This document shows, piece by piece, positions 35,510 to 44,345 of a stretch of 64,000 nucleotides of DNA; position 1 is the stretch's first letter; each line of letters starts with the position of its first letter. The stretch comes from GWE2-40-63 sp041664345. Lineage in GTDB: Bacteria > Bacteroidota > Bacteroidia > Bacteroidales > SZUA-534. The position numbers and the translations under genes are program-made. The notes beneath the pieces are model-generated. The model worked only from the letters and a program-made list of their open reading frames with translations. It searched no databases and was not told the DNA's origin. The stretch covers positions 1-64,000 of the forward strand of contig JBAYKX010000016.1 of NCBI GenBank assembly GCA_041664345.1. Direction: 5' to 3'.

Positions 35510-36394
35510 ATGAGAGAAGAAAATTATACAATAAATGACCTTGAAAAGCTTACCGGAATAAAGGCTCACACAATCCGTATTTGGGAAAAACGATACGGAC
35601 TTTTATTTCCACAACGAACCACAACTAACATTCGTTACTATACTTCAAACGATTTAAAGAAACTATTGAACATTTCCATTTTAAATAAAAATGGGGTGAA
35701 AATATCACGGATTGCTGAGTTGAAAGAAACAGTGATTAGTGAAAAAGTAATTGAATATACCACTCGGAGCAGTGATGTTGAAGATCAAATTCAGGCGCTC
35801 ACCATGGCTATGTTTCATTTGAACCAGCAGAAGTTCGAAAAACTACTTACCGTTTCCTATATTAATCGGGGATTTGAAAACACGTATTCTGAAATTATTG
35901 TACCTTTTCTCTTAAAGATTGGATTTTTATGGCAAGCCGGCACTATTAGTCCTGCTCAGGAGCATTTTGCAACTAATATTATCAAAACCAAAATTATTGT
36001 AGCTATTGAGGCTATTATTACTTCGCATAATGAAAAAAGCAAAAAATTCCTGCTTTTTCTGCCCGAAGGAGAGCAACATGAAATAAGCTTATTATTTGCC
36101 TACTATTTATTAAAGAAAAAAAATCAACAAGTAACGTATTTAGGTTCCTCCGTACCGCTGTACTGCTTAAAGGAAAACAATACCTTCCATCAGGCTGATA
36201 TATTAGTTATCTCGTTTACCAGTGCACTTTCGTTGTCTCGGATGAGAGAATACCTGAATGAAATAGCAACCCATTTTGTTGATCAATCCATAGTTTTAAT
36301 GGGACCACAAATTGAAGTATTAAACAGTGATTTGCCTAATAATGTGAGCCTAATTCGATCGGTTGAGGATTTTTATAAATTTATTGTTGGATAG
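35510..36394 (+). CDS. MerR-family regulator with cobalamin-binding-type domain (CarH/LitR-like)
   Basis: 294 residues: MerR winged helix-turn-helix (1-70; YTINDLEKLTGIKAHTIRIWEKRYG), a four-helix domain (about 90-185) and a Rossmann cobalamin-like domain (about 186-294). It keeps the adenosylcobalamin cap motif W-x9-EH (WQAGTISPAQEH) and an ExHxxS version of the lower-ligand motif ExHxxG (EQHEIS), with the key His present. CarH-type proteins are light-responsive repressors through B12. An ECF sigma gene follows, a pairing often seen near carotenoid genes, but no crt gene is in the window. B12 binding is inference. Confidence 0.85.
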   Translation: MREENYTINDLEKLTGIKAHTIRIWEKRYGLLFPQRTTTNIRYYTSNDLKKLLNISILNKNGVKISRIAELKETVISEKVIEYTTRSSDVEDQIQALTMAMFHLNQQKFEKLLTVSYINRGFENTYSEIIVPFLLKIGFLWQAGTISPAQEHFATNIIKTKIIVAIEAIITSHNEKSKKFLLFLPEGEQHEISLLFAYYLLKKKNQQVTYLGSSVPLYCLKENNTFHQADILVISFTSALSLSRMREYLNEIATHFVDQSIVLMGPQIEVLNSDLPNNVSLIRSVEDFYKFIVG

Positions 36395-36410
36395 TAAAAA
36401 AGCTAGTTCA

Positions 36411-36523
36411 TACGATTCCATCTTCCCATCTTCCCAATATTATTACCCTGTTACCTTGATACCCCCGAAGCATGTTCGGGGCAGGCTCTGCGACCTTTCC
36501 ACCTTTCCCACCTTCCCAGTGTA
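36411..36523. repeat. C-rich repeat tract with a REP-like palindrome
   Basis: CCTT/CCC-rich units like those at 32007-32092 surround CCCGAAGCATGTTCGGGG (about 36464-36481), a 6-7 bp inverted repeat, followed by CAGGCTCTG. Together they look like a dispersed repeat common in this phylum. The gap 36395-37009 otherwise is AT-rich and holds the promoter and sites of the sigma gene. Confidence 0.5.
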
Positions 36524-36908
36524 AATATTAGCATAGTTTCAAAAACAGTATTCTGATAAAATTACTCCATAAGTTTTAGATTGCTTTTTAACCAATCGGA
36601 TAAATTGGTTTGAATCAAGGAATGTTAAACAAAATTTGAAAATAACAAATTGTTTATCAATAAAATATGTTGATTCTCTTTCAATTCGTTAAACAAAAAG
36701 GTGTAAAAAGCATCAATTTTATCAAAAAAATAGGAGTGGGTTTGTTCAAAATATAATTCAAAAAATGCGAAACGTTAATAAGTTTTATTTCATAATGTAA
36801 TTTAGAATGAACAATCTAAAAATAGTCAAATGAATTGAATATCAATTATATATATTGTTTTGTAATTTATAATGAATCTAATTTAACAACAAATTAACAA
36901 TTTCTTAT

Positions 36909-36948
36909 TTTGATATCTGTTTAATTAATACCTATATTTGCTTAAACA
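36909..36948 (+). promoter_or_regulatory. Promoter of the ECF sigma gene with overlapping candidate operator
   Basis: TTTG (36909-36912), a 20-bp spacer and TATATTTG (36933-36940) match the Bacteroidota consensus exactly. TGTTTAA (36918-36924) lies inside the spacer, and its inverse TTAAACA (36942-36948) just past the -7 box, so an inverted pair straddles the promoter. MerR-family proteins bind at or next to such spacers. Further GTTAAACA copies lie at 36624 and 36688. Confidence 0.6.
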
Positions 36949-37009
36949 TATTTGTTAATGCATTATATTTAATACATTAAACAAAATAACAATCTAAAAC
37001 TCTAACATT

Positions 37010-37519
37010 ATGACTGCAATTGATTTTACCAATAAATTGTTGAGCATTGAGAACAAATTGAAATATTTTGCTTACAGCTTGACATCCAATTCTGAAGAGG
37101 CAAAAGACTTACTTCAGGAAACAATTTTAAAAGCCTTGACCAATAGAGATAAATTTACGGATCCTAGGAATTTTAATTCATGGGCTTACACCATTATGAA
37201 AAACACTTTCATAAATAATTATCGTCGGAATGTTAAATCGAATACCATATTTAACAAAACTGGTAATAACGAAAATGTTCCACACAAACAAGAAGCTGTT
37301 TCTCCTGAATCGGAACATGCTTATAAGGAAATACAAAAAAAGGTAAATAATTTGCAAGATGATTTCAGGATTCCTTTTCAAATGTTTACCGATGGATTCA
37401 AATACAAAGAAATAGCAGAAAAATTGGATATACCTATTGGCACTGTTAAAAGCAAAATATTTTTTGCAAGGCAAAAGCTTATGAGTACGTTGCCCGAATA
37501 CAAAAGCGAATACAGATAA
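37010..37519 (+). CDS. ECF-type RNA polymerase sigma factor
   Basis: 169 residues. Region 2 (about 8-75) has LKYFAYSLTSNSEEAKDLLQETILKAL and NSWAYTIMKNTFINNYRR; region 4 (about 105-165) has DFRIPFQMFTDGFKYKEIAEKLDIPIGTVKSKIFFARQKL. No anti-sigma gene is beside it, which suits control at the level of transcription, probably by the MerR-type regulator upstream. It ends in a terminator at 37539-37567. Confidence 0.94.
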   Translation: MTAIDFTNKLLSIENKLKYFAYSLTSNSEEAKDLLQETILKALTNRDKFTDPRNFNSWAYTIMKNTFINNYRRNVKSNTIFNKTGNNENVPHKQEAVSPESEHAYKEIQKKVNNLQDDFRIPFQMFTDGFKYKEIAEKLDIPIGTVKSKIFFARQKLMSTLPEYKSEYR

Positions 37520-37538
37520 TTTATTAGTTTACAATTTG

Positions 37539-37567
37539 AAAAACCCAGGTAAAATCTGGGTTTTTTT
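37539..37567 (+). terminator. Terminator of the ECF sigma gene
   Basis: AAAAACCCAG (37539-37548) pairs with CTGGGTTTTT (37556-37565), 7-nt loop, followed by T. Confidence 0.9.
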
Positions 37568-37755
37568 GTTTACAATGTTTTATAACACGGTATATTGCTA
37601 AAATATATATTGATGATATAGTAAAATGATGGCTATAACCTCTTGCATTATAAGGGTTTGTTAATATCTTTAGTGGCTGAGTTACCATAACTGTTAATTC
37701 AAACAAACCATAAAGTAAAACTGTTATTTTACTATAAAATAAATGCAATACACGA

Positions 37756-40572
37756 ATGGATAACTACGATTTCCTGAACAATTTTTCAGCGGAAGCACTG
37801 GATGAATTATATAAAAAATACAAAGAAACCCCAGAAGCTTTGGATGCACAATGGATGTATTTTTTTAAAGGTTTTGAGCTTGCTAAAGAGCATTTTACAA
37901 CTGATGAAGTGCAAAATAATCCGCAAACCTCAAAAGAATTTAGTGTTCTAAATTTGATACTAGCCTATCGCCAACGAGGGCACTTATTCACAAAAACTAA
38001 TCCGGTAAGAGAACGGCGAAAATATTTTCCAACGTTATCTCTTGATCATTTTGGGTTAACCAACGATGATTTGCCAACAAAATTTACTGCCGGTGAAAAT
38101 ATTGGTATAGGTAATAGTTCCTTGAGCCAGATTGTTTCACATCTTGAAAACACCTATTGTCAATCGATTGGTGTTGAATACCTTTATATTCGGAACCCAA
38201 TTGAAGTTGAATGGATACGGTCGAAAATGGAATCCTGTCAAAACACCCCCATTTTCGATGCATCTGAAAAAAAGCATATTTTTCATCATTTAGTTACTGC
38301 AGTGGGTTTTGAAAAGTTTATTCACAAAAAATTCATTGGTCAGAAAAGGTTTTCTTTGGAAGGAACTGAAACGTTAATTCCATCGTTGGATGCTATTATA
38401 GAGCATGGTTCTCAATTGGGAATTAGTGAATTTGTTTTGGGTATGTCGCACCGGGGGAGGTTAAATGTTTTAGCAAACATTATGAAAAAGCCTTATGAGA
38501 TTCTATTTCGGGAGTTTACTGGCAAATCATACATCGATTCCATTTCATTAGGCGATGTAAAATATCATTTAGGTTATGGGAATACCGTTACTACTGATAG
38601 CGGAAAAAAAGTGCGATTAAACCTTGCACCAAACCCTTCGCATTTAGAAACAGTGGGTCCCATTATTCAAGGAATTGCTCATGCTAAGATTAAAAGTAAG
38701 TATAAAAATGATTCCAATAAATTAGCCCCAATAATTATTCATGGTGATGCTGCCATAGCGGGTCAAGGTGTGGTGTACGAGGTAATTCAAATGTCGGAAC
38801 TTTCGGGCTATCAAACGGGTGGAACTATACATTTAGTTATAAATAATCAAGTTGGATTTACTACCAATTATTTGGAAGCAAGAACAAGTACCTATTGTAC
38901 CGATGTGGCCAAAGTTACCCGTTGTCCGGTGTTTCATGTAAATGGCGATGATGTGGAGGCAATGATTTATACGGTTAAACTTGCCGTAGAATATCGGCAG
39001 CAATTTCATAAAGATGTTTTTATTGATATTCTTTCGTATCGGAAATATGGGCATAACGAAGGGGATGAGCCTCGCTATACACAACCCGTTTTATATAATG
39101 CAATAGCTTCGCATCCAAATCCAAGAGATATTTATGCCCAAAAGTTGGCTGAAGAAGCAGTATTAACTAAAGAAGAAATTGTTAAGGAAGAGGCTGTTTT
39201 TGATCAATCCTTAGAGGAAAAGTTACTTATTGCTCAACGTGATTCAAAAGTTGCCATAAAACAATTTTTAGTTGAGGATTGGATGGATTTTAGACATGCT
39301 GAGGCCATTGATTTTCAGAAAAGTATCTCCACATCGGTTCCTTTTAAAAAGCTTCTTGAATTAGCAGAAAAAATGAATCAATTACCCAGTAAGGATACTT
39401 TTTTTAATAAAATTGTAAAATTATTCGACGAGCGAAATCAAATGATTAAGGAAGATAGGTTGGATTGGGCGATGGGAGAATTGTTGGCTTATGCCACTCT
39501 GATTGATCAAGGAATTCCCGTTCGCATTAGTGGACAAGATTCACAGCGAGGTACTTTTTCGCATCGACATGCCGTATTAACAAAAGAAAACACCTCTGAG
39601 AAATACACTCCGCTCAAAAATTTGTCGAAAAAACAGGCTGACTTTGATATTTATAATTCCCCTCTAAATGAGTATGGGGTGCTGGGATTTGAGTACGGCT
39701 ATTCCATGGCCGCTCCCAAGAGCCTGAATATTTGGGAGGCTCAATTTGGTGATTTTCACAATGTAGCACAAGTTATTATCGATCAGTATATTTCATCAGC
39801 AGAAGAGAAGTGGGGAATTATGAATGGTTTGGTTTTGATGCTGCCGCATGGTTATGAAGGTCAAGGGCCGGAACATTCGAGTGCTCGAATAGAACGATTT
39901 TTAACACTGAGTGCCCGTAATAACATGCAATTGTTGAATTGTACAACTCCAGCCAACTTATTTCATGCATTACGTCAACAGGTTTTACGCGATTTCAGAA
40001 CACCCATGATAATTTTTACTCCTAAAAGTCTATTGCGCCATCCTCAAGCTGTTTCATCGGTTAAGGATTTTGCTGAGGGAACTTTTCAACGAGTAATTGA
40101 TGATACCGATACTATTCCTGAAAAAGTAACCCGAATTGTTCTTTGTACGGGCAAATTGTATTACGATCTCTTGAAGGAAAAAAATAACTTAGGTGTTAAG
40201 GATATTGCTTTAATAAGAATAGAACAAATTTATCCGCTTCCGGTTAACGAAATTGAAAGCCTGCTTTCAAAATACCATCAAAGCCAAAAGATATTATGGG
40301 CTCAGGAAGAACCGATGAACATGGGTGCTTGGTACTTTATTAGAAATGAATTAGCTCCGTTGCCCATTGAAGGCGTATTTCGGACAGCCAGTGGAAGCCC
40401 TGCCGTTGGTCTTCATGAGTTACACCAAAAGGAGCAGGAGGAGATTGTTGGGAAAATTTTCAAGAAATGCACCTGTGAATTGCAAAATCCTTATTGCGGG
40501 TTGCAATGCAAAACCGGAAAAGAGAGAATACCCATTCTACAACAACATATCTATTTTAAATTGGAACAATAA
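37756..40572 (+). CDS. sucA: 2-oxoglutarate dehydrogenase E1 component
   Basis: TPP-dependent decarboxylase of the TCA cycle. 938 residues with the SucA N-terminal peptide (FLNNFSAEALDELYKKYKE), GMSHRGRLNVLANIM, the TPP motif GDAAIAGQGVVYE through NNQVGFTTN, and the transketolase-like pyrimidine domain (SGQDSQRGTFSHRHAV; LMLPHGYEGQGPEHSSARIERFL). Family members end near ...QKEQEEIVGKIF; here a further ~36 residues follow with four cysteines (KKCTCELQNPYCGLQCKTG), which I do not recognise. Its stop overlaps the sucB start (TAATG). Confidence 0.97.
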   Translation: MDNYDFLNNFSAEALDELYKKYKETPEALDAQWMYFFKGFELAKEHFTTDEVQNNPQTSKEFSVLNLILAYRQRGHLFTKTNPVRERRKYFPTLSLDHFGLTNDDLPTKFTAGENIGIGNSSLSQIVSHLENTYCQSIGVEYLYIRNPIEVEWIRSKMESCQNTPIFDASEKKHIFHHLVTAVGFEKFIHKKFIGQKRFSLEGTETLIPSLDAIIEHGSQLGISEFVLGMSHRGRLNVLANIMKKPYEILFREFTGKSYIDSISLGDVKYHLGYGNTVTTDSGKKVRLNLAPNPSHLETVGPIIQGIAHAKIKSKYKNDSNKLAPIIIHGDAAIAGQGVVYEVIQMSELSGYQTGGTIHLVINNQVGFTTNYLEARTSTYCTDVAKVTRCPVFHVNGDDVEAMIYTVKLAVEYRQQFHKDVFIDILSYRKYGHNEGDEPRYTQPVLYNAIASHPNPRDIYAQKLAEEAVLTKEEIVKEEAVFDQSLEEKLLIAQRDSKVAIKQFLVEDWMDFRHAEAIDFQKSISTSVPFKKLLELAEKMNQLPSKDTFFNKIVKLFDERNQMIKEDRLDWAMGELLAYATLIDQGIPVRISGQDSQRGTFSHRHAVLTKENTSEKYTPLKNLSKKQADFDIYNSPLNEYGVLGFEYGYSMAAPKSLNIWEAQFGDFHNVAQVIIDQYISSAEEKWGIMNGLVLMLPHGYEGQGPEHSSARIERFLTLSARNNMQLLNCTTPANLFHALRQQVLRDFRTPMIIFTPKSLLRHPQAVSSVKDFAEGTFQRVIDDTDTIPEKVTRIVLCTGKLYYDLLKEKNNLGVKDIALIRIEQIYPLPVNEIESLLSKYHQSQKILWAQEEPMNMGAWYFIRNELAPLPIEGVFRTASGSPAVGLHELHQKEQEEIVGKIFKKCTCELQNPYCGLQCKTGKERIPILQQHIYFKLEQ

Positions 40573-41813
40573 TGAAAATTGAAATAAAAATACCCAGTCC
40601 GGGAGAATCCATCACCGAAGTTCAACTTTCGAGTTGGTTTGTTGCAAATGGCGATTTTGTGGAGCGAAATCAGGAGATTGCTGAACTGGAATCAGATAAA
40701 GCAACGTTAACCCTTACTGCATCCGACACAGGGTCAATTGCCATTTTAGTGCAAGCTGGTGAAACCGTTTCAGTTGGTTCTATTGCCTGCACTATTGATG
40801 TGAATGCGGTAGGTGTAAGTAAAAAACCAGAACAAAAAAAGGTTGATACTGAAAAAACATCCAATGAATCGAGTGGGGTAGAGGTTAGCCTTTTACAAAG
40901 CAAAGATAAAGTGGCTGAACAGTCAATTAAAATAACCCCTGTAGCAAAAGAGATGCTTAAGGAAAAAGGAGTTTCGATGGAAGAACTACTTACTAAAATG
41001 CAGCGAATTGGTTCAAAAGAAGTAGAATTCATTTTAAATTATCAAGACTCGCCACAAAGCAATTCCGGTGCATTGAAACAGGAACGCACCGAAGAACGGG
41101 TTAAAATGTCTCCTCTTCGTAAAAAACTCAGTCAACGATTGGTGCAGGTGAAAAATCAAACAGCCATGCTTACCACTTTTAACGAAGTGAATATGACGGA
41201 GGTAATGAGGCTGCGTAATACTTATAAAGAGGAGTTTCAGCAAAAATTTGGAGCAAAGCTGGGCTTTATGTCATTTTTTACCCGAGCAGCAGCTATTGCT
41301 TTACAACTGCATCCAAGTATTAACTCAATGATAGATGGGGAGGAAATTATTCATTTCACTTATAGCGATATCGGAATTGCTGTTCAAACCCCAAAAGGAC
41401 TGATGGTTCCAGTTATACGGGATTGCGATAAACTAACTTTGGCACAAACAGAATTGGAGATTGCCCGCATGGCTCAAAAAGCTCGCGATGCAAAAATTTC
41501 GTTGGATGAAATGAGCGGAGGAACTTTTACCATCACCAATGGGGGAGTTTTTGGTTCCTTGCTTTCAACTCCTATCATTAATCCTCCGCAAGCTGGTATT
41601 TTGGGAATGCACGCTATTAATGATCGTCCGGTTGCAGAAAATGGGCAGGTTGTTATCCGGCCCATGATGTATATTGCCCTATCTTATGATCATCGGTTGG
41701 TTGATGGAAAGGATTCCGTTGGGTTTTTAGTAAAAATAAAGGAGCTTATTGAAAATCCTGAACGAATGCTGTTTGATGGGGTTGATGCTGGGAAAAAACT
41801 GATTTTAGGTTAG
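40572..41813 (+). CDS. sucB: Dihydrolipoyl succinyltransferase, E2 of the 2-oxoglutarate dehydrogenase complex
   Basis: 413 residues: lipoyl domain (1-77) with the lipoylated Lys in ESDKATLTL; a linker; a peripheral E3-binding segment (about 118-152, TPVAKEMLKEKGVSMEELL) in which the usual GxGxRxxxxD part is degenerate; and the catalytic domain (about 180-413) with YDHRLVDG. It is translationally coupled to sucA. The E3 is not in the window. It converges with the M28 peptidase gene with only 7 bp between stops and no visible terminator. Confidence 0.96.
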   Translation: MKIEIKIPSPGESITEVQLSSWFVANGDFVERNQEIAELESDKATLTLTASDTGSIAILVQAGETVSVGSIACTIDVNAVGVSKKPEQKKVDTEKTSNESSGVEVSLLQSKDKVAEQSIKITPVAKEMLKEKGVSMEELLTKMQRIGSKEVEFILNYQDSPQSNSGALKQERTEERVKMSPLRKKLSQRLVQVKNQTAMLTTFNEVNMTEVMRLRNTYKEEFQQKFGAKLGFMSFFTRAAAIALQLHPSINSMIDGEEIIHFTYSDIGIAVQTPKGLMVPVIRDCDKLTLAQTELEIARMAQKARDAKISLDEMSGGTFTITNGGVFGSLLSTPIINPPQAGILGMHAINDRPVAENGQVVIRPMMYIALSYDHRLVDGKDSVGFLVKIKELIENPERMLFDGVDAGKKLILG

Positions 41814-41820
41814 CAATCAA

Positions 41821-43254
41821 TTATTTATTGTTTGGCAATGGAAACCTAGTTTTATTATTTGAAACTTTGGTGATATATTGATAAACCATCCCAGTTATAA
41901 CAGTCAAATTCGGATAATTAATTTTTTCAGCTATATCGCTGGATGTATGATAGTCGTAGTGAAGACCGGTAAAGAAAACGGCGATGGGTATTTTTTTCGA
42001 TAAAAAACTATAATGATCGGAACCATATTTAAAAGTTAGTTTTTCATCAAATCCCGGGTTTTTAGATACCATAAACCCTGAAGGAAGGTCAAGTCCTTTT
42101 TTTCCTAATTTAAAATACTTCCGACTTTGGTTTCCGGCGGTTAATAAATATACAAAATTCTTATTCATTTCGTGACGTTCATCCCACCGTCCAATCATAT
42201 CCATATTAATATTCAGCACTACCTGAGTTAAAGGAAATGGGGGTTGACCAACAAATGCTTTGGAGCCCAGTAATCCCATTTCTTCGCCCGAAAATGCCAA
42301 AAATAAAATATTGCGTTCCGGGATTCTTCCCTGCTGAGCATCCAACGCAATAAGCCGGGCATTTTCAATGAGTGCGGCAGTGCCAGAAGCATTATCATCG
42401 GCTCCATGATATAACTGACCATAATCTTCACCTAAATGATCGTAGTGAGCTGAAAGGATTATGGTTTGCGTAGTATCTTTTCCTTTTACAAAACCACCTA
42501 CATTTTCAACTGCTGCAATATCTAATGAATCGGAATAACTAATAAAAATCTCTAATTCGGGTTGTGGAAAAGCGGCTAATAACTGGCCTTTTTGTTTTTT
42601 GTTTTCTTTAGCTAACGTTTCTAATTCAACATCGGTTTTATTAAAAACATTACGCATTATATCCGGGAAACAGTAAAAAATATTCAGGGAATCGCCGGTT
42701 GGAGGTTGAACCCAAGGTTCTGTTTTTTTTATCGATTTAAGTTTTTCAAAATCAGCAGGTAACGCATAATCATACATTTGGTAATCAACACTCCATGCAT
42801 TTTCTACCAGTACATTTTTTTTGGTAAAAAGCACAAAGAAATTGATGATACCGTATTTTTCCTGAATATTTTTAATAGTCTGATAGGCTTCGTGTGGCTG
42901 ATTTGCAATGAATGCTATGGCTTTGCCCTTCAATTGAAGATTTTCTAATTCTTGTTCAGACCCAAAACCTGCAAAAACTAATTTATTAAAAAGCGTATCG
43001 TTTTGTTGGTAGTTCGATACCATATATAAATGCCAGGACCAAAACAGGATATTTTCCTGGCAAGTTACCACTGCATAATTTTTATGCTTCCTTATTAACT
43101 GGTAGGGATAAGAATAGGATTCGCCTGATACGGGCTCTAAACCATAAGCTTGAAATCGATTCTTAATGTAATCAGCAGCCAACTTACCACCATCTTCGCA
43201 TGTTTTTCTTCCTTTAAGTTCATCACTAGCCAAATAATAAATATGATGGCGCAA
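41821..43254 (-). CDS. M28-family zinc aminopeptidase, N-terminus frameshifted
   Basis: The frame opens at a TTG (43254) and encodes 477 residues. M28 zinc ligands are visible: LSAHYDHLG, GADDNASGTAAL, FSGEEMGLLGS (Glu base and ligand), NMDMIGR and the last His in HYDYHTSSD. A PA-type insert lies at about 60-190. The peptidase would act outside the cytoplasm but this frame has no signal peptide. One lies just upstream in the next frame, starting ATG at 43340; both join if the T8 run (43300-43307) had nine T. So the real gene is probably 41821-43340. Confidence 0.88.
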   Translation of the reverse strand: MRHHIYYLASDELKGRKTCEDGGKLAADYIKNRFQAYGLEPVSGESYSYPYQLIRKHKNYAVVTCQENILFWSWHLYMVSNYQQNDTLFNKLVFAGFGSEQELENLQLKGKAIAFIANQPHEAYQTIKNIQEKYGIINFFVLFTKKNVLVENAWSVDYQMYDYALPADFEKLKSIKKTEPWVQPPTGDSLNIFYCFPDIMRNVFNKTDVELETLAKENKKQKGQLLAAFPQPELEIFISYSDSLDIAAVENVGGFVKGKDTTQTIILSAHYDHLGEDYGQLYHGADDNASGTAALIENARLIALDAQQGRIPERNILFLAFSGEEMGLLGSKAFVGQPPFPLTQVVLNINMDMIGRWDERHEMNKNFVYLLTAGNQSRKYFKLGKKGLDLPSGFMVSKNPGFDEKLTFKYGSDHYSFLSKKIPIAVFFTGLHYDYHTSSDIAEKINYPNLTVITGMVYQYITKVSNNKTRFPLPNNK

Positions 43255-43340
43255 GCTATCTATTGATGGTATTAATTGCTGAGATTTTACAATGCTTATA
43301 AAAAAAATGCAGATAAAAACAATCTAAATCTTAATCCCAT
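43255..43340 (-). other. Out-of-frame signal peptide of the M28 peptidase
   Basis: ATG at 43340 encodes MGLRFRLFLSAFF and then meets TAA. The main frame upstream of the TTG reads ISIVKSQQLIPSIDS without a start. Adding one T to the run of eight (43300-43307) fuses them into a basic, hydrophobic signal peptide ending near KSQ. It may be a mutation, a slippage switch or a sequencing error. Confidence 0.7.
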
Positions 43341-43401
43341 AACTTAATCACTAAGGTGTATCAGTATTAAAAAGCCAAAACAAGTATTTAGTGCTTCTTA
43401 G

Positions 43402-43527
43402 AAAACTACAAAATTCAAAAAAAACAAAAAACAAAACTCAGTTTGAACAATTATAACTTTTTAATAATTAGTGTTTTAATATTGTCCATAATTTGAGTTT
43501 TGGTTCTTTTTTGATTTTTGGAGTTTT
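43402..43527. repeat. Long imperfect inverted repeat in the 43341-43634 gap
   Basis: The left arm (about 43402-43457, starting AAAACTACAAAATTC) is an imperfect inverse of the right arm (about 43473-43527), with CAAAACTCA/TGAGTTTTG as its best part and a ~15-nt loop. No flanking direct repeat was found. It lies after the AlkD-like gene and may end its transcript, or be a worn insertion. Confidence 0.4.
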
Positions 43528-43634
43528 CTTATTGACACTATTTAGGTGGTGTTTATAAGCTTAAAGGTATGGAAATTCTTCTAGCCACAATTATTCGAGA
43601 ATCTTTTTATCAACTATACTTCTTAATTAGAGTA

Positions 43635-44342
43635 CTACCATGTTCCTTTTAGTAATTGCAGTCTCAAAGGTTCATTAAATTTTTCAATAGCATAGCGCAA
43701 CATGGTTCGGGGCATGGTTTTATAGTGCTTTCTCAGAAAAATAAGCTCCGTTTCAAGGTTTCTATTTCCTATTTCACGGAGCATCCAACCTACTGCTTTG
43801 TGTATTAAATCGTGGGGATGATGCAATAATGTAAGTGCTATTTGTAACGGTACATCAAAGCTTTTCTGCCGAATGTGATAAAAAGTAGCGATTATGGCTA
43901 CTCTATTTTCCCATAATATGGGGCTTTTCGACAAATTAAATAAAACATCAGAATTAGTATTGAATGCCCAAGGCCCTAAAATAAAATGGGCCGAGGAATC
44001 AACCAAATCCCAGTTGTTTATAAACTTCAAATGAGTCAAGTAATTTTTGGCAATTAATTCCTTTTCAGTGGGTTGAGTCTTTTTGTTGTTGTATTTTAAA
44101 TCCAAAATAAATAATGCCAACAACCGTATTTCGTGAATAGGATCAGTTAGTAAGTCAAAAGCTACCTCAATGGATACATTCTTATGTTTTTTAGACAGCA
44201 TTCTTACTGTTGGATTTTTAACTCCGGCAAATGAATCTCCTTCACCGTAACCACCCGGATAGCATTGAAAAAACTTCAAATCTTTTTCAATAAGTTCAGC
44301 TTGTGAATAGCTTAATAACTCATTCCGGATAATTTGCCACAT
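43635..44342 (-). CDS. AlkD-like DNA alkylation repair protein
   Basis: 235 residues of ALK/HEAT-like helical repeats: FAGVKNPTVRMLSKKHKNV, HEIRLLALFILDLKY, NNWDLVDSSAHFILG, WENRVAIIATFYHIRQ, HKAVGWMLREIGNRN and RTMLRYAIEKF. This set, with conserved W/D in WDLVD and R in NRVAI, is typical of AlkD-type glycosylases that remove positively charged alkylated bases. Its start overlaps nothing; it follows the PAS sensor gene by 3 bp and is probably co-transcribed. Confidence 0.9.
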   Translation of the reverse strand: MWQIIRNELLSYSQAELIEKDLKFFQCYPGGYGEGDSFAGVKNPTVRMLSKKHKNVSIEVAFDLLTDPIHEIRLLALFILDLKYNNKKTQPTEKELIAKNYLTHLKFINNWDLVDSSAHFILGPWAFNTNSDVLFNLSKSPILWENRVAIIATFYHIRQKSFDVPLQIALTLLHHPHDLIHKAVGWMLREIGNRNLETELIFLRKHYKTMPRTMLRYAIEKFNEPLRLQLLKGTW

Positions 44343-44345
44343 GGG

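Noticed and set aside
37524..37748. 74-residue minus-strand ORF between the ECF sigma gene and sucA
   Set aside because: It runs over the sigma gene's terminator and has no ribosome site or recognisable sequence.
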